Shown one piece after another: positions 8,014-16,138 of a stretch of 64,000 nucleotides of DNA; position 1 is the first letter of the stretch, and every line of letters begins with the position of its first letter. The stretch covers positions 42,810-106,809 of the forward strand of contig NZ_BOOZ01000009.1 in assembly GCF_016863495.1 (NCBI RefSeq). The letters are read 5' to 3'. A program made the position numbers and the translations under genes. The DNA is from Micromonospora andamanensis. GTDB lineage: Bacteria > Actinomycetota > Actinomycetes > Mycobacteriales > Micromonosporaceae. The notes beneath the pieces were generated by a model. The model saw only the letters and a program-made list of their open reading frames with translations. It was not told where the DNA came from and made no database searches.

Positions 8014-11000
8014 ACACGACGGCGGCGCGGCTGGTGCAATCGTTGGCCGAGCAGGGCGTACGGCTCTGGGTCGACGGCGGACAGCTACGGTTCCGAGCGC
8101 CGCAGGGCGTACTCGACGACAGTTCCCGCGACGCGGTACGCGCGGTACGCAAGGAGATCATCGCCTACCTTGAGCGGGGTACGCCCGAGGTCGTGGCCGA
8201 CCCGGAGGCCCGGCACGAGCCGTTCCCGGTCACCGACGTCCAGTCGGCCTATCTGCTCGGCCGGACCGGTTCGTTCGCGTACGGCGGGGTGGCCTGCCAC
8301 GGTTACGGCGAGCTGACGTACAGGCGGATCGACGAGGTGCGCATGGTCCGGGCCTGGCAGGAGGTCGTCCGCCGGCACGACATGCTCCGTGCCGTCGTCG
8401 ACTTGGCCGGCACCCAGCGGGTGCTGCCCGACCCCCCACCGCTGCCGGTCGCGATATCCGACAGGCGCGGCAGGCCGGTCGAGGAGTACGAGGCCGCGGT
8501 GCTGCGCAACCGCGCCGAACTGGACCACCGAGTGGCCGACCCGACCCGGTGGCCGCTCGTGGAGGTACGCCTCACCCTGCACGACGAGGCCACCGTCGTA
8601 CATGCCTCGATCGATTTCCTGGTCGCCGACTTCGTAAGCGTGCAGGTGATCCTCGACGAGGTGCACCGGCTCTACCTGGAACCCGAGGCGGAACTGCCCG
8701 CGCTGGAGTTGACGTTCCGCGACTATCTCGCCGCCGAACGCCGCTGGCGGGAAGCGCACCACGAGACGGCCCGCCGCTACTGGCTCGACCGGCTACCCGA
8801 CCTGCCCCCGGCACCGGCGCTGCCTGTGCTCACGTCGCCACCCGAGCCACGGTTCCGCCGCCGGGCCGCCGTCGTGTCGCCGGAGAACTGGCGGCGGCTA
8901 CGCGACCAGGCCCGCCGTCACGGGGTGAGCCCGTCGACCGCCGTGCTCACGGCGTACCAGGAGATCATCGCGGCGTGGAGCCGGAGTCCGGCCTTCACGA
9001 TCAACGTCACGCTGCTCAACCGGCTGCCGCTGCATCCGCAGGTGCCGGCCCTCGTCGGCGACTTCACCTCGGTCTCGCTGCTGGCCCGGGACGGCGTCGG
9101 GGCCACCTTCGCCGACCGCGCCCGCGAGACGCAGCTACGGCTGTGGCAGGACATCGACCACCGCGCGTTCAGCGGAGTCGAGGTGATGCGTGAGATCACC
9201 CGTCGCAGCGGCGCCGGTGCCGCCATCTTTCCCATCGTGTTCACAAGTGCGATCGGGCTGGACACCCCCTCTCCGCCGGACGCGCCGACCCTCGGCCACG
9301 GCATCAGCCAGACCCCGCAGGTCTGGATCGACTGTCAGAACATCGAGCGGGACGGTGGCCTGTCGACCACCTGGGACGCACGTGAGGGAGTGCTTCCCGA
9401 CGTCCTGCTCGACGATGCCTTCGCCGCCTACGAGGACCTGCTGGCCCGACTCGTCGACGGTTCGGCCTGGTCGGCCGCGTACCCGGTCGGACTGCCGGCC
9501 GCCCAGGCCCGGCGGCGGGCCGGCGTCAACGCCACGGCCGGGCCGGTGCCGGCCGGCCTGCTGCACGACGGCGTCGTCGCGCAGGCGATCCGGCACCCCG
9601 ACCGGACGGCGGTGATCGACGCCGCCCGCACCATGACCTACGGCGAGTTGCTGGTGCACGCCAACGGCGTCGCGAACGCGCTTCTCGGCGCCGGTTGCCG
9701 CCCGGGGGAACTGGTCGGGATCACCCTCGGCCGCAGCTGTCACCAGGTGGTCGCGGTGCTGGGAACGCTGCTGGCCGGCGCGGTGTACGTACCTGTCGAC
9801 CCCGCCCACCCGCCCCGGCGCCGGGCCGAGATCGTCGCGCGCTCCGGCATCCGGATCGTCCTCACCGACGCGGCGTCCGCCGCCGGACCGACCGGGACGA
9901 CCGCGATCGTCGTCGCCACCTGTGCTCCCGCCGCCCGGCCCCCTGAGATTCCACCCACCCGCCCCGACGAACTCGCCTACGTCATCCACACCTCTGGCTC
10001 GACCGGAGTACCCAAAGGCGTCATGATCAGCCATCGCGCCGCCCTCAACACCGTCGCCGACGTCAACGCCCGCTTCGGAGTCGGGCCAGACGACCGTGTC
10101 CTCGGCCTCTCCCAGCTCGGTTTCGACCTGTCGGTCTACGACATGTTCGGTCCGCTCAGCCGCGGTGGCTGCCTCATCGTGCCGGCCACCGACCGGCGCA
10201 ACGATCCGTCGCACCTCGCCGCGCTGGCCGCCGCCCACGGTGTGACGATCTGGAACTCGGTCCCGGCCCAGATGCAGATGCTCGTCGACTACCTGACCGC
10301 GACGCCGACCCCCGGCCTCGACAACCTCCGACTGGTGCTGCTCTCCGGCGACTGGATCCCGGTGCCCCTCCCGGACGCGGTGCGCCGGCACCTGCCCGCC
10401 GCCCGCGTCGTGAGTCTCGGCGGGGCCACCGAGGCCGCGATCTGGTCGATCTTCCACCCGGTGGACCAGGTGGACCCGGCCTGGCCGAGCATCCCCTACG
10501 GGCAGCCGTTGACCAACCAGTCCTGGTACGTGCTCGACCAGGCCATGCGCCCCCGGCCCGACCTCGTGGTGGGTGAACTCTTCATCGGCGGTCTCGGCGT
10601 GGCCGACGGGTATCTCGATGACGCCGACCGCACCGCCGAGCGTTTCCCGATCCATCCGGAGACCGGGCAGCGGCTCTACCGCACCGGCGATCTGGGGCGG
10701 TACCTGCCGAACGGTGACATCGAGTTCCTCGGCCGCGAGGACCACCAGGTCAAGATCCGGGGCTACCGGATCGAGCCGGCCGAGGTGGACACCGCTCTGG
10801 CCACCCATCCCGCCGTCGGTCGGGCCGTGACGATCGCCGTCGGCGAACCACCCCTCGGGCGTCGGCTGGTGTCCTTCGTCGAACCCGCCCACCACCCGGA
10901 ACCCACGCCGGCCGAGCGCACCGCCGTCGCCCGTCCGGTCGCCGACAGTGCCCGCCACGCCGGTGCCGAAGCGCTCGATGGCGTGGACCTCGGGGCGTAC

Positions 11001-13193
11001 CGACGGTTCACGTCGGCGCTCGACCGGGCCGCGCTGCCCGGCATGGTGCTGGCCCTGCGCCGACTCGGGCTGTTCGGGGCCCAGGACGCGGTGCACACAC
11101 CCGACGAGATCGCCGCGGTAACCGGCCCACGACGCCGCCTGGTGCGCCGCTGGCTACGGGCGCTCACCACCGAGGGTTACCTCGCGCCCGCCGCCGGCCT
11201 GCGGCTGGTCCGGCCGGTCGACCAGTCCGACGCGGACCGGGCCTGGCAGGAGGTCGACAGGTTCACCCACCCCGACGACGCAAGCCTGGTCGGCTACTTC
11301 CGGGCCAGCCTGGACCGGCTGCCGGACCTGCTCCTCGACCATGCCGCAGCACGCGACCTGCTCTTCCCGGAAGGGCGGATCGACATCTCCCGCAAGCTCT
11401 ACGAGGACGCGCCGTTCAATCGCTGGGCCAACGCCGCCGCAGCCGGGGCCGTACGTCGAATCGCGGCGGGCCGGCCGGCCGGCTCGCTGCGGGTGCTGGA
11501 GGTGGGTGCCGGCGCGGGCGGCACCACTGCTGCGGTTCTCGCCGCCCTCGACGGCGTCGAGGTCGACTACCTGTGCACCGATCTGTCCCCGTTCTTCCTC
11601 GCGCACAGCCGGGAACGGTTCGCCGGGCACCCCGGGATGCGCTGGGCCACAGTCGACCTCAACTCACCCGCGCGGGACCAGGGACTGTCGCCCAACACCT
11701 TCGACCTCGTCGTCGCCGGTGACGTCCTGCACGCGTGCACCGACATCGACAGCACCCTGCGCAGCCTGGCTGAGCTGCTGGTCCCCGGCGGCTGGTTGGT
11801 GGCGCTGGAGATGACCCGCGACCACTACCAGATCATGACCTCGCTCGAACTCCTGCTCTCGCCCGACAACGAAGCCGGCGACTTCACCGACGCCCGCGCC
11901 GCCACCGGCGGTACCTTCCTCGACCCGGGGTCCTGGCTCCGCGCGCTGGCCGGGGCCGGCGGCGCGAGCCGGGTCAGCCTGCCCGAGGGCGACGAACCCG
12001 CCGGCACGCTGGGGATGGGCCTGTTCGCCGCCCGGTTCAAGGACCACCGGGCCGCCGCCACGCCTGACGAGCTGACCGCGCACCTGGCCGAGCGGCTCCC
12101 GGCCTACCTGCTGCCGGCCGCGTTCCAGGTGCTCGACACGCTGCCGCTGACCGGCAACGGCAAGGTCGACCGGGCGGCGCTGCGGCAGCTGGCGCCTGGG
12201 CCCGCCGTCCAGGGCCCGGCGGCTGACGCCACAGGATCGACCACCGCCACGTCCGCAAGTGACCTGGAGCGTCGACTCGCCGCCATCTGGGCCGCCGCGC
12301 TCGGCCTCTCCACTGTCGAGCCGACCGCCAACCTGTTCGCGCTCGGTGGCGACTCGCTCGTCTCGGCCCGGATCGCCAGCCAGGTCCAGGCCGAGATTCC
12401 GGAAGCCGGGGACCTGTACTTCGACGAACTGCTGCGCGAGTTGCTGGAACGCCCGACCGTACGGGAACTGGCCCGGTGGGTCGCCGCCGGCCGGACCGCA
12501 CCTGTCACCCCGGCGGCCGGGTCAGAACCGGTGACCGACGAGGGTTCCCCGGTGGTGCCGCTGCGTGGCCGGGCGGACGACGGTCCGACGCTGACAGTTG
12601 TGCACGACTGCGCCGGCTCCCTGGAGTTGTGGCGGACCTTCGCGGCATCCGCCGACGGGGCGTACGTCCAGGGGGTGGACGCGACCACCGTACGCGCCCT
12701 CGACGCCGGCTTCGGCCTGGACCGACTCGCCGCCGAGCAGGCCCGAGCGATCGCCGCCGTCGGCCCGGGAACGGTGCGGCTGGTCGGCTACGGGTACGCC
12801 GCGCTGCTCGCCCTGGAGATCGGCCGAGCACTTGCCGACGGCGGCACCATCGTCGACCGGGTGGTCATCGTCGGCGGTCGACCCGCCCGTGGAGCTGTGG
12901 GTCCGGCGCAGATGCGGGCCGCGTTCACCGAGGAGACCGGCCGAGCACCGTCGACCGACGAGCTGTCCGCCTTCACCGCGCTCTACACAGCCCTCGCCGC
13001 CCACCGACCCACCCTCTACGCCGGTGACGTCACCCTCGTCCGCTCCGTCGACGACGATGACGCCGACGAGTTCTGGGCGGACCTGTGCCTCGATCCGGCG
13101 CAGGTCGTCGAGGTGGCGTCGCCCCGCCGCGACCTTCCCGCCGCACCGGAGACCCTCGCGGCGGCCCTGCCCGACAGCGGGACGAGAGCGTGA
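8010..13193 (+). CDS. NRPS: docking-Cy-A(MT)-PCP-TE-like, cysteine module
   Basis: About 1727 residues from GTG 8010, which overlaps the stop of the previous NRPS. Residues 1-55 look like a TubC-type N-terminal docking domain (LVQSLAEQGVRLWVDGGQLR). Then a cyclisation domain (~70-500, DFLVADFVS), an adenylation domain (~520 on, TSGSTGVPKG) with the exact cysteine pocket D-L-Y-N-L-S-L-I-W, and a methyltransferase-like insert (~985-1290, VLEVGAGAGGTT) between the A8 motif and the A10 motif GNGKVDR near 1384. This is the arrangement known from PchE/PchF/HMWP2, where such inserts act as epimerase or methyltransferase. A carrier follows (GGDSLVSAR near 1446). The C-terminal ~210 residues have a thioesterase fold signature, but the nucleophile elbow reads GYGYA instead of G-x-S-x-G, so the serine is missing. 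This would be the third heterocycle-forming module. Confidence 0.93.
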   Translation: MNTTAARLVQSLAEQGVRLWVDGGQLRFRAPQGVLDDSSRDAVRAVRKEIIAYLERGTPEVVADPEARHEPFPVTDVQSAYLLGRTGSFAYGGVACHGYGELTYRRIDEVRMVRAWQEVVRRHDMLRAVVDLAGTQRVLPDPPPLPVAISDRRGRPVEEYEAAVLRNRAELDHRVADPTRWPLVEVRLTLHDEATVVHASIDFLVADFVSVQVILDEVHRLYLEPEAELPALELTFRDYLAAERRWREAHHETARRYWLDRLPDLPPAPALPVLTSPPEPRFRRRAAVVSPENWRRLRDQARRHGVSPSTAVLTAYQEIIAAWSRSPAFTINVTLLNRLPLHPQVPALVGDFTSVSLLARDGVGATFADRARETQLRLWQDIDHRAFSGVEVMREITRRSGAGAAIFPIVFTSAIGLDTPSPPDAPTLGHGISQTPQVWIDCQNIERDGGLSTTWDAREGVLPDVLLDDAFAAYEDLLARLVDGSAWSAAYPVGLPAAQARRRAGVNATAGPVPAGLLHDGVVAQAIRHPDRTAVIDAARTMTYGELLVHANGVANALLGAGCRPGELVGITLGRSCHQVVAVLGTLLAGAVYVPVDPAHPPRRRAEIVARSGIRIVLTDAASAAGPTGTTAIVVATCAPAARPPEIPPTRPDELAYVIHTSGSTGVPKGVMISHRAALNTVADVNARFGVGPDDRVLGLSQLGFDLSVYDMFGPLSRGGCLIVPATDRRNDPSHLAALAAAHGVTIWNSVPAQMQMLVDYLTATPTPGLDNLRLVLLSGDWIPVPLPDAVRRHLPAARVVSLGGATEAAIWSIFHPVDQVDPAWPSIPYGQPLTNQSWYVLDQAMRPRPDLVVGELFIGGLGVADGYLDDADRTAERFPIHPETGQRLYRTGDLGRYLPNGDIEFLGREDHQVKIRGYRIEPAEVDTALATHPAVGRAVTIAVGEPPLGRRLVSFVEPAHHPEPTPAERTAVARPVADSARHAGAEALDGVDLGAYRRFTSALDRAALPGMVLALRRLGLFGAQDAVHTPDEIAAVTGPRRRLVRRWLRALTTEGYLAPAAGLRLVRPVDQSDADRAWQEVDRFTHPDDASLVGYFRASLDRLPDLLLDHAAARDLLFPEGRIDISRKLYEDAPFNRWANAAAAGAVRRIAAGRPAGSLRVLEVGAGAGGTTAAVLAALDGVEVDYLCTDLSPFFLAHSRERFAGHPGMRWATVDLNSPARDQGLSPNTFDLVVAGDVLHACTDIDSTLRSLAELLVPGGWLVALEMTRDHYQIMTSLELLLSPDNEAGDFTDARAATGGTFLDPGSWLRALAGAGGASRVSLPEGDEPAGTLGMGLFAARFKDHRAAATPDELTAHLAERLPAYLLPAAFQVLDTLPLTGNGKVDRAALRQLAPGPAVQGPAADATGSTTATSASDLERRLAAIWAAALGLSTVEPTANLFALGGDSLVSARIASQVQAEIPEAGDLYFDELLRELLERPTVRELARWVAAGRTAPVTPAAGSEPVTDEGSPVVPLRGRADDGPTLTVVHDCAGSLELWRTFAASADGAYVQGVDATTVRALDAGFGLDRLAAEQARAIAAVGPGTVRLVGYGYAALLALEIGRALADGGTIVDRVVIVGGRPARGAVGPAQMRAAFTEETGRAPSTDELSAFTALYTALAAHRPTLYAGDVTLVRSVDDDDADEFWADLCLDPAQVVEVASPRRDLPAAPETLAAALPDSGTRA

Positions 13194-14278
13194 TCGGCGT
13201 GCGGCGCGCAACCGGGGACGGCGGTGTCATCGCCGTCGTCGGCGCCTCGGGTGCCGTCGGCCGCGCCACCGTCCGCCACCTGGGTGCCAGCGGCGGCGCG
13301 TTGCGGTTGGGAGCCCGCCGGCCGATCGAGAAGCAGACCTCGACAACTGTGACGCGTGTCGACGTCGAGGACCCGGCCGCCCTGCACGACTTCTGTTCCG
13401 GCGCTGCTGTGGTCGCCAACTGCGCCGGGCCGTCGGGGGTGGTAGGCGACCGGGTCGCCCGGGTCGCGCTCGCGGTCGGGGCGCACTACGTCGACCCGGC
13501 CGGCGATGACCGGCTGGCCGCCCTGGTCGCGCCGCTGACCGCCGGCTCGGACCGGTGCGCCGTGCTCTCGGCCGGCATGATGCCCGGGCTCAGCGGCGTC
13601 CTGCCGCGCTACCTGATCGGAACCCTGCCGACGCCGGCCCGGTGGCTGACCGGCCACGTCGGCGGCCGGGACCACTTCAGCCCGGCCGGTGCCGCCGACT
13701 ACCTGCGGGCCGACGAGTTCGGCACCGTGCACGCGGTCTGGCACGCCGGTCACCTGGTGCCGTCGGCACCCACCGGCCGCGCAGCCAGCGTGCCGTTCTT
13801 TCCCGAACCCGTACTGTCGACGCCGTTCCTCAGCACCGAGGCCGTCCGCATCGCGGCGGCCACCGGGCTGACCGAGGTCCGATGGCACTCGGTCTACGCC
13901 GACGGCCACCTGGCGGCCCTGCTGCGCGGGGCGGCGTCACCGGACCAGCCGACGAGCGAGGCGCTGCGCCGGGCCGCCCGGCTCGACCTGTTCGGCCGCT
14001 CCCCGTACCAGGTGATCGTGGTCGAGGCCGGCGGTGACGACGGATCGGCACGTGCGGTGGCGCTGTGGGGCCGGGGGGCGAGCGAGCTGACCGGGGCGAT
14101 GGTCGCCCACTGCGCCTCGCGGCTGCGCGACGAGGGCGGCCCGCCGGGCACCCATCACGCCGCCGACCTGCTCGACCCGGTCGCCACAGTGACCGCGATG
14201 CGGCACGCCGAAGCGGTCACCCGGATCGTCGAGGTCGACAGTACTGGCGGGCTACGCGTACGGGAGGGAACGCTGTGA
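13190..14278 (+). CDS. Saccharopine dehydrogenase-like NAD(P)-dependent oxidoreductase
   Basis: About 362 residues, start GTG 13190 overlapping the NRPS stop. The N-terminus has a Rossmann fold with IAVVGASGAVGRATVRHL (G-x-x-G-x-x-G) and further family features such as VVANCAGPSGVVGDRVA and VGAHYVDPAGD, typical of the saccharopine-dehydrogenase NADP-binding family (Lys9-type proteins). In this position, between a cysteine-cyclising NRPS and a thiazolinyl imide reductase, it is unlikely to serve lysine metabolism. It probably reduces or rearranges a carrier-bound imine or heterocycle, but that is inference. 4-base overlaps on both sides indicate strict translational coupling in the 1.5-16.1 kb operon. 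Confidence 0.8.
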   Translation: MIGVRRATGDGGVIAVVGASGAVGRATVRHLGASGGALRLGARRPIEKQTSTTVTRVDVEDPAALHDFCSGAAVVANCAGPSGVVGDRVARVALAVGAHYVDPAGDDRLAALVAPLTAGSDRCAVLSAGMMPGLSGVLPRYLIGTLPTPARWLTGHVGGRDHFSPAGAADYLRADEFGTVHAVWHAGHLVPSAPTGRAASVPFFPEPVLSTPFLSTEAVRIAAATGLTEVRWHSVYADGHLAALLRGAASPDQPTSEALRRAARLDLFGRSPYQVIVVEAGGDDGSARAVALWGRGASELTGAMVAHCASRLRDEGGPPGTHHAADLLDPVATVTAMRHAEAVTRIVEVDSTGGLRVREGTL

Positions 14279-15393
14279 CAGGTGACAGTCGCACCCCGGT
14301 GGTCGTGGCCGGCACCCGGTTCGGGCAGGTCTACCTGGAGGCGTTCCGGGCCACCGAAGCGCCGATCCGGCTGGCCGGGGTGCTGGCCCGAGGCAGCGAA
14401 CGGTCCCGCGCGTGCGCCGCGCGGTACGGCGTGCCGCTCTACCACGACCCGGAGGAACTGCCCGACGACATCCGCATCGCCTGCGTGGTGATCCGTGGCG
14501 GGCTGCTGGGCGGCCCCGGCACCGAGCTCGCCGGCCGGCTCATGGCGCGCGGGGTGCACGTCCTCCAGGAGCACCCGCTGCACCACGACGAGCTGGCCAA
14601 CTGTCTCCGGGCCGCCCGCCGCCACGGTGTCGTCTACCGGCTCAATCCGTTCTACCGGCACATGCCGCCGGTCCGACGGTTCGTCGGCGCCGCCCGCGAT
14701 CTGCTCCGGCGTCAGCGCCCCCGCTACGTCGACGCGGCCTGCGGTTTCCAGCTCGCCTACTCGTTGTTCGACATCCTCGGGCTCGCCCTGTCCGGCCTGC
14801 GTCCCTGGTCCTTCAGCCCACCGGCCGGGCGGTCCGACCTGTCGCCGCCGTTCCGCACGCTGGAGGGCGTACTGGCCGGCGTGCCCGCGACGATCCGCAT
14901 CCAGAACGAACTGGACCCCGCCGACCCGGACAACTACGCCCACCTGCTGCACCGGGTCACCATCGGCACCGACGCCGGCAACCTCACGCTCGTCGGCACC
15001 CACGGCCCGGTCGTCTGGTCGGCCCGGCCCGTCTTCCCTCGTACCGTTGCCGACCCGGCCGCGCCCGCCCACTTCGACAAGGGCGTCGACCTCCGCGCCG
15101 CGCCCAGCACCGTGGTGCTCGGACCGGCCGCGTCGGCGTCCTACGAGGAACTGTTCGCCACGATGTGGCCGGCGGGCGTGGCCGCCGCCGTCGACGAGCT
15201 GCGGCGCGACATTGCCGTCGGCCCGGTGCGGGCCGACGGCCAGTACCAGCTCACCCTGTGCCGACTGTGGCAGGACGTCAGCGCGCTGCTGGGGCCACCG
15301 GACCTGATCGCCGGTGGTGAGCTGGATCCACTGGGCGCGGCCGACGTCGAGGCGCTGGCGCGCGCCGGGGAGGCCGCGGCCGGCGATGGCTGA
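14275..15393 (+). CDS. Thiazolinyl imide reductase (PchG/Irp3-like)
   Basis: About 372 residues; GTG 14275 overlaps the preceding stop. The N-terminal Rossmann segment VVVAGTRFGQVYLEAF, the following LAGVLARGSERS, the ARGVHVLQEHPLHHDEL block and YRLNPFYRHMP match the Gfo/Idh/MocA-related thiazolinyl imide reductases of pyochelin and yersiniabactin pathways. Those enzymes use NADPH to reduce a carrier-bound thiazoline C=N to a thiazolidine while the chain is on the NRPS. Presence here is the strongest sign that the Cy domains make thiazolines and that at least one ring is reduced. The stop overlaps the start of the following thioesterase by 8 bases. No truncation is visible. Confidence 0.9.
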   Translation: MTGDSRTPVVVAGTRFGQVYLEAFRATEAPIRLAGVLARGSERSRACAARYGVPLYHDPEELPDDIRIACVVIRGGLLGGPGTELAGRLMARGVHVLQEHPLHHDELANCLRAARRHGVVYRLNPFYRHMPPVRRFVGAARDLLRRQRPRYVDAACGFQLAYSLFDILGLALSGLRPWSFSPPAGRSDLSPPFRTLEGVLAGVPATIRIQNELDPADPDNYAHLLHRVTIGTDAGNLTLVGTHGPVVWSARPVFPRTVADPAAPAHFDKGVDLRAAPSTVVLGPAASASYEELFATMWPAGVAAAVDELRRDIAVGPVRADGQYQLTLCRLWQDVSALLGPPDLIAGGELDPLGAADVEALARAGEAAAGDG

Positions 15394-16138
15394 CGACCTC
15401 GACCGCTGGCTGCGGTGCTTCCACACCCGGCCGGCCGCGCGCGTACGTCTGGTCTGCTTTCCACACGCCAGCGGGAACGCGTTGTTCTACCGCGACTGGG
15501 GAGCCCTGCTGCCGGGCGGTGTCGAAACGTGGGCGGTGCAGTACCCGGGCCGGCTGGACCGTCTGTCCGAACCCTGCGTCACGGATATGGCGGAGTTGGC
15601 CGACCGGGTTACCGAGGCACTGTTGCCGTTCACCCGGACCGGTGGCGTGGCGCTGTTCGGGCACAGCATGGGCGCCGCTGTCGCCTACGAGGTGACCCGT
15701 CGGCTGGAGCACCGGCTCGGCATCGCCGTTCGGCACCTGTTCGTCTCCGCTCATCCGTCGCCCGCCCTGCACCGGATCGGCAACCTGCACCTCGACTCCG
15801 ACGACGCGCTCTGGGACGAGTTGCGTCGGCAGGACGCGACGAGCGCGGAAACCCTGGCCCACCCCCAGTTACGGGCGCTGATCATGCCGGCGCTGCGCAG
15901 CGACTACCGGCTGATCGAGACCTGGCAGCCGGCACTGGCTCCCCCGCTGTCCTGCCCGGTCACCGCCCTCGGCGGGCGCGACGACCCCGACGTCGCTCCG
16001 GCCGAGCTGACGGACTGGGCGAGATTCACCACCGGCCCGTACCGGCGACTGGTGCGCCCCGGTGGTCACTTCTATCTCGTCGAGGACCTCGACGCCGTCG
16101 TCGCCGCACTCGGACACGGACTCGGCGACAACTGCTGA
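15386..16138 (+). CDS. Type II thioesterase
   Basis: About 250 residues from ATG 15386. Motifs: VCFPHASGNALFYRDW near the N-terminus, the nucleophile elbow FGHSMGA, the aspartate in LGGRDDPDV, and the histidine in RPGGHFYLVED, the typical order of editing (type II) thioesterases that clear misprimed carrier proteins. It is the last gene of the coupled NRPS operon. Its last 67 bases overlap the 3' end of the convergent FAAL gene. Because the TE-like domain of the upstream NRPS has no serine, a releasing role for this protein is also conceivable. Codon 162 is TTA, rare in this DNA. Confidence 0.92.
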   Translation: MADDLDRWLRCFHTRPAARVRLVCFPHASGNALFYRDWGALLPGGVETWAVQYPGRLDRLSEPCVTDMAELADRVTEALLPFTRTGGVALFGHSMGAAVAYEVTRRLEHRLGIAVRHLFVSAHPSPALHRIGNLHLDSDDALWDELRRQDATSAETLAHPQLRALIMPALRSDYRLIETWQPALAPPLSCPVTALGGRDDPDVAPAELTDWARFTTGPYRRLVRPGGHFYLVEDLDAVVAALGHGLGDNC

